A stretch of DNA of 64,000 nucleotides from an uncultured Anaeromusa sp. (lineage in GTDB: Bacteria > Bacillota > Negativicutes > Anaeromusales > Anaeromusaceae): contig NZ_OY764902.1 in NCBI RefSeq assembly GCF_963668665.1, forward strand, positions 1 through 64,000, written 5' to 3'. The notes beneath the pieces are model-generated. The model was not told the DNA's origin. It saw only the letters and a program-made list of their open reading frames with translations, and made no database searches. Below, piece after piece: positions 16,702 through 23,414 of the stretch (position 1 is its first letter; each line of letters opens with the position of its first letter). The position numbers were made by a program, and so were the translations under genes.

Positions 16702-17544
16702 ATGGATTTATGGATGACAGAGTGGCAAACCCAGCACCTGGGAATGTCGGTGCGCATAAAGGAAACATTGTTTTCTGGGCGTTCTTCGTTTCAAGAGATT
16801 GCCGTGGTGGAATCAGAACCGTTCGGACGGATGTTAGTTTTGGACGGCGTATTTCAGACCAGCTTGTTTGATGAATTTATTTATCATGAGATGATGGCTC
16901 ACGTCTCGTTGAGCACACATCCTAACCCCAAACGCATCTTGATTATTGGCGGCGGAGACGGCGGTACGGCGCGAGAAGTATTGCGTCATCCAAGCGTGGA
17001 AAAGGTAGAAATGATAGAAATTGACGGCATGGTAGTGGATGTCTGTAAAGAATTTTTACCGGAAATCAGCGCAGCTCTTATTGCCGATTCAGCGCGCTTG
17101 GAAGTGAAGATCGGCGACGGTATACAGCATATGAGCCAAGCGGAAAATGAGTACGACGTTATTATCGTGGATTGCTCGGATCCAATCGGTCCTGGCGAGG
17201 GTTTGTTTACTAAGGCGTTTTATCGGGACGTATACCGGGCTTTAAAAGCGGACGGCCTTTTTGTGCAACAGACGGAGTCGCCTTTTTATCACCAGGAGCT
17301 GATTCGGCGGCTGTGGTTGGATGTGGATGATTTGTTCCCTGTGGCGAGAATGTATCTGGCTTATATTCCTCTGTATCCAGGAGGAATGCATTCCTTCACT
17401 ATGGGGTCTAAAAAGACGGATCCCTTGGAGGCAGACTTGCGTCCGTTGCCTTTTAGTACAAAGTATTTTAATGAATCGATTTACCGCAGCTGTTTTGCGT
17501 TGCCGAATTTTGTGCAAGAATTATTGACCGCAAAGACGAAATAA
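16702..17544 (+). CDS. speE: Spermidine synthase (polyamine aminopropyltransferase)
   Basis: SpeE transfers the aminopropyl group of decarboxylated S-adenosylmethionine to putrescine. The motifs GGGDGGTAREVLRH, EIDGMVVDVCK, DCSDPIGPGEGLF and the C-terminal YNES-like FNESIYRSCF are typical. The start is chosen at ATG 16702 (MDLWMTEWQT), eight bases after GGGAGGGG; ATG codons at 16684 and 16699 lie on or too near the ribosome site. At about 280 residues it has normal length. No speD is in the window. Confidence 0.94.
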   Translation: MDLWMTEWQTQHLGMSVRIKETLFSGRSSFQEIAVVESEPFGRMLVLDGVFQTSLFDEFIYHEMMAHVSLSTHPNPKRILIIGGGDGGTAREVLRHPSVEKVEMIEIDGMVVDVCKEFLPEISAALIADSARLEVKIGDGIQHMSQAENEYDVIIVDCSDPIGPGEGLFTKAFYRDVYRALKADGLFVQQTESPFYHQELIRRLWLDVDDLFPVARMYLAYIPLYPGGMHSFTMGSKKTDPLEADLRPLPFSTKYFNESIYRSCFALPNFVQELLTAKTK

Positions 17545-17578
17545 GTAAAACAGCAACAAAGAAAATATAAATTCCCTA

Positions 17579-17607
17579 TTGCCAAGCGGTTCATCCTGCT
17601 ATATAAT
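17579..17607 (+). promoter_or_regulatory. Promoter of the tRNA-Asn/tRNA-Glu pair
   Basis: TTGCCA (17579-17584) and TATAAT (17602-17607) with a 17-base spacer lie 30 bases before the first tRNA. Confidence 0.75.
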
Positions 17608-17636
17608 AACAAACGTCGCCGATGATTCGGCACTAT

Positions 17637-17712
17637 TCCTCGATAGCTCAATCGGTAGAGCACGCGGCTGTTAACCGCGGGGTTGTAGGTTCGAGTCCTA
17701 CTCGAGGAGCCA
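17637..17712 (+). tRNA. tRNA-Asn (GTT)
   Basis: The acceptor stem TCCTCGA pairs with TCGAGGA, the anticodon loop CTGTTAA gives GTT, the T arm reads GGTTCGAGTCC, and CCA is encoded. The cloverleaf is complete. It is cotranscribed with tRNA-Glu four bases downstream. Confidence 0.97.
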
Positions 17713-17716
17713 TTTT

Positions 17717-17791
17717 GGCCCGTTGGTCAAGCGGTTAAGACACCGCCCTTTCACGGCGGGAACAAGGGTTCGATTCCCTTACGGGTCACCA
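17717..17791 (+). tRNA. tRNA-Glu (TTC)
   Basis: The acceptor GGCCCGT pairs with ACGGGTC (one G-U), the anticodon loop CTTTCAC gives TTC, GGTTCGATTCC is the T loop region, and CCA is encoded. A terminator follows ten bases later. Confidence 0.97.
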
Positions 17792-17800
17792 TTTGTAAAG

Positions 17801-17828
17801 AAAAGCCATCGCAATGCGGTGGCTTTTT
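17801..17828 (+). terminator. Terminator of the tRNA operon
   Basis: The stem AAAAGCCATCGC / GCGGTGGCTTTT (one G-U) with an AAT loop runs into six T. Confidence 0.9.
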
Positions 17829-17936
17829 TGTATAACTAAAACTTTTCTCATAATCAGTGAAGATGAATAAATTGGCAGGAAATGGACGGAATAAGACGAA
17901 ATAATACCGAATGTAGAAAAACGAGGTGGAAGTTAT

Positions 17937-18935
17937 ATGGTGCAACGCTTAAAAAAGTCCATCGGCGCTTTTTTAATCATCTTGATTATTGGCATTTGGG
18001 GCTTTATGATCTTTGAAGAGCTCTCTTTTTTGGATGCCCTTTATGTGACTATTGTGACGCTGGCGACAGTGGGATATGGCGATATCACGCCGGTTACCCC
18101 GGAAGGACGTATTTTTGTTATCTTCTTTATCGTTGCCGGTTTTTCCGTAACCTACTATACATTGATTATGGTTGTATCTTTACTATTAGAAGGCCAAATA
18201 CGTGATTTGCTGGGGAGGCGGGGCATGGAGCGCAGTATTAGCAAAATGCAAGATCATATTATTGTGTGCGGCGCAGGGAAAGTCGGCAGTAATGTGGTGC
18301 AGTCGTTATTGGAAAAAAAGGAACCCTTTGTGGTTATCGAAAAAGACGATATCGTTTATCAAGCCCTGCGTGAAGAAAAAATATTGGTATTGCATGGCGA
18401 CGCAACTTTAGATAGCGTCTTGCTGCAGGCGGGCGTGGCTGAGGCCAAAGGAGTCATTGCCGCCTTGTCGGATGATGCTGATAATGTTTATGTGACGTTA
18501 ACTGCGAGAAGCTTAAACCCTACCGCACATATTGTAGCGAGAGCCGAGCGCCTGGAGGCGGAGAATAAACTGCGCATCGCCGGGGCGAACCAGGTTATTG
18601 TGCCGTCGGTGATGGGCGCGCGCCAGATGGTGGCTTCTATGACGCGACCGGTGTTTGTTGATTTTGTTGAAAATGTCTTACATAACGAAGAGCTGCCTAT
18701 GGACTTTTCCGAAGTAACGATAAATGCAACCTCTTCTTTTGTGGGCAAGCGCTTTGCAGAAAGCCAGATTAAAGAACGTTTTCATTCGATTGTTATCGCC
18801 TTGCGCAGGGGGGAAGAGCTTATGAGCAATCCTCATGCGCAGGAGCGCATTCAAGTGGGCGATGTTCTGCTGGTCCTAGGGCCGACAGAGTATTTAGGAG
18901 AGCTGCAGCATTTCGCGCAAAGCAGCGAAAAATAG
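17937..18935 (+). CDS. Potassium channel with RCK (TrkA-N/TrkA-C) domains
   Basis: The protein has two membrane helices around a pore loop with the K+ selectivity filter TVGYGD (residues 44-49). A cytoplasmic RCK domain follows, with a nucleotide-binding Rossmann start (VCGAGKVGSNV, about 107-117) and a TrkA-C domain at the end (about 245-330). This is the MthK-like layout of 332 residues. It conducts K+ and is gated by a ligand at the RCK ring; the ligand cannot be told. GAGGTGG precedes the ATG. niaR follows eight bases later and is probably cotranscribed. Confidence 0.93.
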   Translation: MVQRLKKSIGAFLIILIIGIWGFMIFEELSFLDALYVTIVTLATVGYGDITPVTPEGRIFVIFFIVAGFSVTYYTLIMVVSLLLEGQIRDLLGRRGMERSISKMQDHIIVCGAGKVGSNVVQSLLEKKEPFVVIEKDDIVYQALREEKILVLHGDATLDSVLLQAGVAEAKGVIAALSDDADNVYVTLTARSLNPTAHIVARAERLEAENKLRIAGANQVIVPSVMGARQMVASMTRPVFVDFVENVLHNEELPMDFSEVTINATSSFVGKRFAESQIKERFHSIVIALRRGEELMSNPHAQERIQVGDVLLVLGPTEYLGELQHFAQSSEK

Positions 18936-18943
18936 GAGGACCT

Positions 18944-19459
18944 ATGGAAACGAAAGAGCGTAGGGCAGCCTTGCAGGAACGATTGCAAGCGTCCCCGGAA
19001 GCGGTAACAGGTACGGCGTTGGCGCAGGAATTCGGCGTAAGCCGGCAGGTAATTGTCGGTGATATTGCCATCTTGCGCGCTGCAGGCAGTCGAATCGTAG
19101 CGACACCGCAAGGATATTGGATACCTAAGGAAAATGTAAAGCAAACCATTCAAGCTACACTGGTTTGTCGGCACGACAATGCGCAATTGGCAGCTGAACT
19201 TTTTGCTGTGGTGGACCGAGGCGGCTGCGTACTGGATGTGGCGGTGGAACATCCTCTATATGGAGAACTAAAAGGGGCTTTGCGCCTTTCTTCACGACGT
19301 GATGTGGAACGTTTTTTGCACAACTTGGGCGAAGCGCAAGCGGAGCCATTATCGTTACTGACTGGCGGCGTGCATTTGCACACGATAGAAGTGCCTGACA
19401 AGGAAACCTTGCACGAAATAGAAGCCGAATTAGCCCAAATGGGGATTTTGGTGCGCTAA
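18944..19459 (+). CDS. niaR: NAD biosynthesis repressor NiaR (YrxA family)
   Basis: The 171-residue protein combines an N-terminal winged helix-turn-helix (about 5-60, with GTALAQEFGVSRQVIVGDI) and a C-terminal 3H domain carrying the conserved histidines (HPLYGELKG, FLHNL, GGVHLHTIE). NiaR proteins repress NAD synthesis or niacin uptake genes when nicotinic acid is bound. The next gene is a NiaP-like transporter, which fits. An ATAGGAGG ribosome site lies before the ATG. A strong terminator separates it from the transporter. Confidence 0.93.
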   Translation: METKERRAALQERLQASPEAVTGTALAQEFGVSRQVIVGDIAILRAAGSRIVATPQGYWIPKENVKQTIQATLVCRHDNAQLAAELFAVVDRGGCVLDVAVEHPLYGELKGALRLSSRRDVERFLHNLGEAQAEPLSLLTGGVHLHTIEVPDKETLHEIEAELAQMGILVR

Positions 19460-19469
19460 AAGTACAGAG

Positions 19470-19499
19470 AAAGCTTGCTTTTGGGAAAGCAAGCTTTTA
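19470..19499 (+). terminator. Terminator of the K+ channel/niaR unit
   Basis: A perfect 12-base stem (AAAGCTTGCTTT at 19470-19481, complement at 19486-19497) with a TGGG loop is followed by TAT. The T run is short. Confidence 0.75.
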
Positions 19500-19511
19500 T
19501 AATAGCAATTA

Positions 19512-19540
19512 ATGACAAGACACCTGTAAAGACTTAGAGG
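19512..19540. promoter_or_regulatory. Possible NiaR operator/promoter region of the transporter
   Basis: ATGACAAGACACCTGTAAAGACTT contains the block GACACCTGT. It is offered only because NiaR should act close to niaP; I cannot verify the operator consensus here and no full palindrome is seen. Confidence 0.25.
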
Positions 19541-19608
19541 GAAATAGTGTAAGCGTAAGGGTACATACTATGAAATGAATGAACATATCTAAGAAGGTGG
19601 TTGGAGAA

Positions 19609-20928
19609 ATGGATGTAATTAGTCGCATGGAGCGCATACCTACAGGGGCGTTTCATTATCGCTTGCTGGCTTTAACTGGCTTGGGCTGGATGTTTGACGC
19701 TATGGATACAGGGTTGATTGCGTTTGTGCTGCCGGCCCTAGCCAAAGCGTGGGGGCTGTCAACGGCGCAAATGGGCTATATCGGCAGCATGGGCTTAGTT
19801 GGTATGGCGTTGGGAGCTGTTTTAGCCGGTGGAGCAGCGGATCGTTTTGGGCGGCGTAAGCTTTTCGCGGCAACACTTGTTTTGTATAGTGTCGCCACCG
19901 GCTTGTGCGGTATTGCCTGGAATTACGAATCTTTATTAGTATTTCGCTTTTTAGTGGGCTTTGGGTTGGGCGGGCAGCTGCCTGTGGCGGTAACGCTGGT
20001 TAGTGAATTTTCGCCTCCTAAAGACCGTGGCAAGATGATTGTTCTGCTGGAAAGCTTTTGGGGCTGCGGCTGGCTGATTGCCGCCTTGGTAGCATACTTG
20101 GTAATCCCTTATTATGGCTGGCATGTGGCCTTTTTGATGGGAGCGGTTCCGGCTCTGTACGTTTTTTGGATCTGGCGTTGGGTGCCGGAATCAGTACGTT
20201 ATTTGATGGCACAGGGACGCTTGGCGGAAGCCCACGCGATTGTAAGCGATATGGAGCGGCGCAGCGGCCTAGCGGTTTGCGAAGAAGCGGTAGCGCCCCA
20301 ACAGTCTGCAACAATGACTCGTATTGCTTTTCGGGAGCTATGGACGCCTCAATTTATGAAGCGGACTCTTGTGCTTTGGGTGATCTGGTTTGGCATCGTG
20401 TATTCGTATTATGGTATTTTTACCTGGCTGCCTTCGCTAATGGTAGGCCAGGGGCATACGGTGGTGAAGACCTTTGAATATGTGCTGCTGATGACCTTGG
20501 CGCAGCTGCCAGGTTACTTCTGTGCCGCCTTCTTGGTGGATCGGCTGGGTAGAAAGGGCACCTTGGCTTCCTTCTTATCCTTGAGCGCGGTGTGTGCTTA
20601 CTTTTTTGGACAAGGAGGCTCCAGCAGCGAACTGCTCTTCTGGGGGAGTTTCATGTCCTTCTTCAACCTCGGAGCCTGGGGCGTGGTCTATACGTATACG
20701 CCGGAACTGTATCCGACGCGGATGCGCGCCTTTGGGTCCGGTTGGGCTGCTGCCGTAGGCCGTGTTGGAGGCATCTTAGCGCCGTCTGTAGTAGGCTGGA
20801 GCTTATCTTTAGGCGGCTCTATCGCGCAGGTATTTGGCATGTTTACGTTGGTCATGCTTGTCACGGCGGCAGTGATTTGGCTTTGGGGAGAAGAAACGCG
20901 CGGTCTGCGCTTAGATGCGAATGAATAG
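19609..20928 (+). CDS. niaP: MFS transporter, NiaP-like niacin uptake protein
   Basis: This is a 12-helix major facilitator of about 440 residues. GLGWMFDAMDTGL in helix 1, DRFGRRKLF between helices 2 and 3, GGQLPVAVTLVSEFSP in helix 4, PESVRYLMAQGR in the central loop, and YTPELYPTRMRAFGSG in helix 10 match the NiaP branch of the sugar-porter-like MFS. The start is placed at ATG 19609 behind AAGGTGG; ATG 19579 is an alternative ten codons earlier. Its position directly after niaR supports nicotinate or nicotinamide as substrate, though other aromatic acids cannot be excluded. Confidence 0.85.
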   Translation: MDVISRMERIPTGAFHYRLLALTGLGWMFDAMDTGLIAFVLPALAKAWGLSTAQMGYIGSMGLVGMALGAVLAGGAADRFGRRKLFAATLVLYSVATGLCGIAWNYESLLVFRFLVGFGLGGQLPVAVTLVSEFSPPKDRGKMIVLLESFWGCGWLIAALVAYLVIPYYGWHVAFLMGAVPALYVFWIWRWVPESVRYLMAQGRLAEAHAIVSDMERRSGLAVCEEAVAPQQSATMTRIAFRELWTPQFMKRTLVLWVIWFGIVYSYYGIFTWLPSLMVGQGHTVVKTFEYVLLMTLAQLPGYFCAAFLVDRLGRKGTLASFLSLSAVCAYFFGQGGSSSELLFWGSFMSFFNLGAWGVVYTYTPELYPTRMRAFGSGWAAAVGRVGGILAPSVVGWSLSLGGSIAQVFGMFTLVMLVTAAVIWLWGEETRGLRLDANE

Positions 20929-20937
20929 TGAAAGGGA

Positions 20938-20966
20938 TGGACATTATAACCAGAGTATGATATAAT
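20938..20966 (+). promoter_or_regulatory. Promoter of tRNA-Arg
   Basis: TGGACA (20938-20943) and TATAAT (20961-20966) with a 17-base spacer lie 23 bases before the tRNA. Confidence 0.75.
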
Positions 20967-20988
20967 TCCTCTCGTGACTCAAGCATAC

Positions 20989-21063
20989 GCGCCCGTAGCT
21001 CAGGGGATAGAGCATCGGCCTCCGGAGCCGGGAGCGCAGGTTCGATTCCTGCCGGGCGCACCA
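20989..21063 (+). tRNA. tRNA-Arg (CCG)
   Basis: The acceptor GCGCCCG pairs with CGGGCGC, the anticodon loop CTCCGGA gives CCG, GGTTCGATTCC is present, and CCA is encoded. Confidence 0.97.
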
Positions 21064-21073
21064 TAGTAAAATC

Positions 21074-21110
21074 AAGCCTTCTAGAGATTCTTCTCTAGAA
21101 GGCTTTTTTT
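21074..21110 (+). terminator. Terminator of tRNA-Arg
   Basis: A 14-base perfect stem (AAGCCTTCTAGAGA and complement) with a four-base loop runs into seven T. Confidence 0.93.
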
Positions 21111-21149
21111 GCCTCAAGGGGGGCAATACATAAAAAACAGTATATCAAA

Positions 21150-21470
21150 TTAACCAAAGCGACTTAATAATTCTTGGCTTTGCTTTATCTGAGATTTCAA
21201 AACCTCTTCAACTTCTGAGATGATTTTATTTGGAGATGGGCTATTTAACCAATATATGACCCGTGTTCCGGCGCTTCGTGAACTAACAATGCCCTGCTTT
21301 TTTAACACGCTTAAATGTTGAGATAGGTTTGATTGTTCAATTTCCAGGTCATTCACTATATCCTGTACACAGAGCTCATTTGTTGCTAATAACTTGATTA
21401 TTTTGACGCGAATAGGGTGAGACACCGCTTTGAAATAATCTGCTGTTATTTTTGCTATAGCTTTTTCCAC
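21150..21470 (-). CDS. ArsR/SmtB family transcriptional regulator
   Basis: This is a winged helix-turn-helix protein of about 106 residues: SHPIRVKIIKLL, the recognition region QSNLSQHLSVLKKQGIV, and the wing SRSAGTRVIYWL. The ELCVQDI stretch resembles the ELCVCDL metal site of some family members but keeps only one Cys, so the metal-sensing role is doubtful. The start is GTG at 21470, eight bases after AAGGAGG; a GTG nine bases earlier abuts the ribosome site. No obvious target gene is next to it. Confidence 0.88.
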   Translation of the reverse strand: MEKAIAKITADYFKAVSHPIRVKIIKLLATNELCVQDIVNDLEIEQSNLSQHLSVLKKQGIVSSRSAGTRVIYWLNSPSPNKIISEVEEVLKSQIKQSQELLSRFG

Positions 21471-21614
21471 AAGAGACACCTCCTTATTCTACTTGCTCGT
21501 TCAATTAAAAACAACTTTCGTTAAATATATTTTATTACAAAAAATGTATTTAATCAATTACTAATGATGTTAAGTTACAAAAATGTTATGAAGATTCAAG
21601 AAAAAATAAATCGA

Positions 21615-21850
21615 ACCGGGATGGTAATGTGGCTGAGAAACACGAGCTAGCGCTAAATGACTATCTTCTTAGAATGGCCTGCAAGGATATCGTGATATTG
21701 AGCATTAGAGCATAAAACAGATATCCACGTTGTTGATCGCAATGAAGGGAAAATAAGAAATTATAAAAGTACTTGATGTTTTACCAGAACTTACAATAAA
21801 AGAAATAGCTTTGAGTGATAAAAACCGCCAAAAGGCGGTTTTTATCACTC
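21615..21850 (+). pseudogene. Decayed coding remnant, family unknown
   Basis: Reading the plus strand gives protein-like text in three successive frames: AEKHELALNDYLLRMACKD (from about 21630), then HKTDIHVVDRNEGKIRNYK (about 21710), then VLDVLPELTIKEIALSDKN (about 21768). These stretches have the composition of real protein but are broken by at least two frameshifts and stops, and no start is visible. The family is not recognised. The end overlaps the strong terminator at 21811-21852. It may be a gene tail left by a deletion. Confidence 0.3.
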
Positions 21851-21852
21851 AA
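21811..21852. terminator. Long bidirectional terminator
   Basis: A perfect 19-base stem (21811-21829 and 21834-21852) with an AAAA loop contains A5 and T5 blocks. It overlaps the stop codon of the minus-strand DUF898-like gene and serves that gene. Confidence 0.85.
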
Positions 21853-22150
21853 ACTCCGTATTATTCGTCTCCCACCGCTTAAACTGACAATATCCCCATG
21901 GCGCATATAATCCCAGCGTGATAAAGGTAAGAATCATAATAAGCAGCCACTGCCCGAAAAAGCCAATGCCAGTGCCGTTGAAAGCCAGGCGACGACCATT
22001 AACGTAGGTGTTGGCAGTAATCCAACGCTGCTGGGCGGAATAGGCCCAGGGGAAGTATAGACCCAGTGTGATGACGGATAGAAAACCTGTCCATAGCAGA
22101 AGCCAGAAATAGCCTAATCCGGATCCGCGAAATTCAAATGAACCTTGCAT
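21845..22150 (-). CDS. Small membrane protein of the DUF898 (YjgN-like) family
   Basis: The 101-residue protein is built from two copies of one unit: a hydrophobic helix ending in ITLGLYFPWAYSAQQRW (about 26-42) and again FITLGLYAPWGYCQFKRW (about 76-93). Each unit is a membrane helix followed by an amphipathic aromatic stretch. DUF898 proteins are membrane proteins without assigned function; this one is much shorter than YjgN. GGGAGG lies before the ATG. It is followed to the left by a very strong terminator. Confidence 0.8.
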   Translation of the reverse strand: MQGSFEFRGSGLGYFWLLLWTGFLSVITLGLYFPWAYSAQQRWITANTYVNGRRLAFNGTGIGFFGQWLLIMILTFITLGLYAPWGYCQFKRWETNNTEFE

Positions 22151-22172
22151 GGGAAGCCTCCCTTATTAGTTT

Positions 22173-22400
22173 TTACGGACTGCAAACTTTGCACGGCACA
22201 TACCCTGCATCAATCGCTTCGTTTCGGCTTTCGAAGTGCACCTTGTGATGCTCACTCATTTTCTGGACCCAACGGCAGCTGGCATAGTGGAACTTCCCGC
22301 TGTTGCTGTTGCCAATGTAGTCAGATCCAAGGGCGACGGAGCTGGCCATCACCCCTAGCAGCAGAAGGAGTGACATTAAAAGAAAAAGCTTTTTTTTCAC
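22173..22400 (-). CDS. Secreted small protein with an Ada-like zinc-binding motif
   Basis: The 75-residue product starts at GTG behind GGGGAGG. A signal peptide (residues 1-24) precedes a domain reading YIGNSNSGKFHYASC, then RNEAIDAGYVPCKVC. The Cys42 and C-x2-C pattern with nearby His matches the short zinc-binding domain found at the end of many secreted nucleases and in Ada. It is probably a metal-binding extracytoplasmic protein. It is close upstream of the DUF898-like gene and may be cotranscribed with it. Confidence 0.72.
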   Translation of the reverse strand: MKKKLFLLMSLLLLLGVMASSVALGSDYIGNSNSGKFHYASCRWVQKMSEHHKVHFESRNEAIDAGYVPCKVCSP

Positions 22401-22770
22401 TGCAAACCTCCCCTCAAGTTTATAATATGCTAGTCGTCAAGAAGTGGTCCGGTTTGTCCGAGTCACTTTGATTTGTATTTCATGGGCGACGGACTAGCAT
22501 AAGAGTAGAGACGGTAGTCAGCACCAGGAGTGCGGCCCCCTTTAATTCACAGCACCTCTTTTAGCGGCATTCGCTTACTATGGCATACATTTCCTGGACG
22601 CTAAAAGAGAGACTCATTGGATTAGCTCCTTTGCATTAGGATTATAGCCTTAAGAACTATTGTTGTGAGATCATTGTACTGCTAGTTTGCGGGGCGGACA
22701 ACAGGGTATGTATCCAATTTTAGCGGCGCGATAGGCGGAGCAATATCCTTTTTCTAGCGCTTTAACTTAT
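22401..22770. other. Gene-free stretch with one inverted repeat
   Basis: No open frame with a ribosome site was found. The only structure seen is CTCTTTTAGCG (22556-22566), repeated inverted at 22599-22609 around a 32-base loop. This could fold as a small RNA hairpin or act as a DNA site; there is nothing further to support either. Confidence 0.35.
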
Positions 22771-22805
22771 AAAAAAAGACCGTTCGGTGCGTTAACACCG
22801 AGCGG
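22771..22805 (-). terminator. Terminator of the KTSC gene
   Basis: CCGTTCGGTG pairs with CACCGAGCGG (one G-U) around a six-base loop; on the minus strand it is followed by seven T. Confidence 0.8.
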
Positions 22806-22876
22806 CATAAAAAGAAAATGGTTTAGCAATATTATTTTAACATGAAATGTTCAATATAATAGATTATAAAACTAAT

Positions 22877-23092
22877 TTATTTAACAACTTTTTGAAAGGG
22901 GTAAATTTTTTCGAGCTGTTCTTGATAATACTGTTCAGGGGAAGGTGCGGAAATTAAAGCATCATGCGTGGTCTGTGAGATTCCAGGATGCCGATGGCTA
23001 GACCCGTCTTCAAAGGTGATTACGAGAACGTAGGTGGTGGGATTATAGCTGATATTGGAAAAACGTTTCAAGTTATTTTGAGTTTTATCCAT
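22877..23092 (-). CDS. KTSC domain protein
   Basis: The 71-residue protein contains SNISYNPTTYVLVITFEDGSSHRH followed by a PGI-x-HDALISAPSPEQYYQEQL tail, the pattern of the KTSC domain (named after lysyl-tRNA synthetase C-terminal fusions). The start is ATG at 23092 behind GAGAGGTGA. The function of stand-alone KTSC proteins is not known to me; an RNA-binding role has been guessed from the synthetase fusion. It is a single gene. Confidence 0.78.
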   Translation of the reverse strand: MDKTQNNLKRFSNISYNPTTYVLVITFEDGSSHRHPGISQTTHDALISAPSPEQYYQEQLEKIYPFQKVVK

Positions 23093-23414
23093 GACATCAC
23101 CTCTCAATTAGTAAGAATAACAATTCTCAACTATCATTTTAACACTAGAATTGCTTAACCTCAAGAAATAAAACGAAAAATTCAAATAAAAATAATTAAA
23201 AGTAAAAAATAGTCTTGATCCATAAAATGGAAGAAATAGCTTGGATGTATGTATTCAAGAAAGATGAAGAATAGCTGCGCTAAATAAAAGGAATATTTTG
23301 TTACTAACAGAATAATCTAAAATAGTAAAGCTTCTTTTAATAAGGGGCGTTTAGTAGTAAAAAGTAGAAAGGTGAAATTGCGAAAATGTCAGAATCGAAA
23401 GCGAGAGAAATGCT
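23093..23414. other. AT-rich gap between divergent genes
   Basis: The stretch holds the divergent promoters of the KTSC gene and the diguanylate cyclase, but no clear -35/-10 pair, hairpin or riboswitch could be picked out. Confidence 0.3.
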
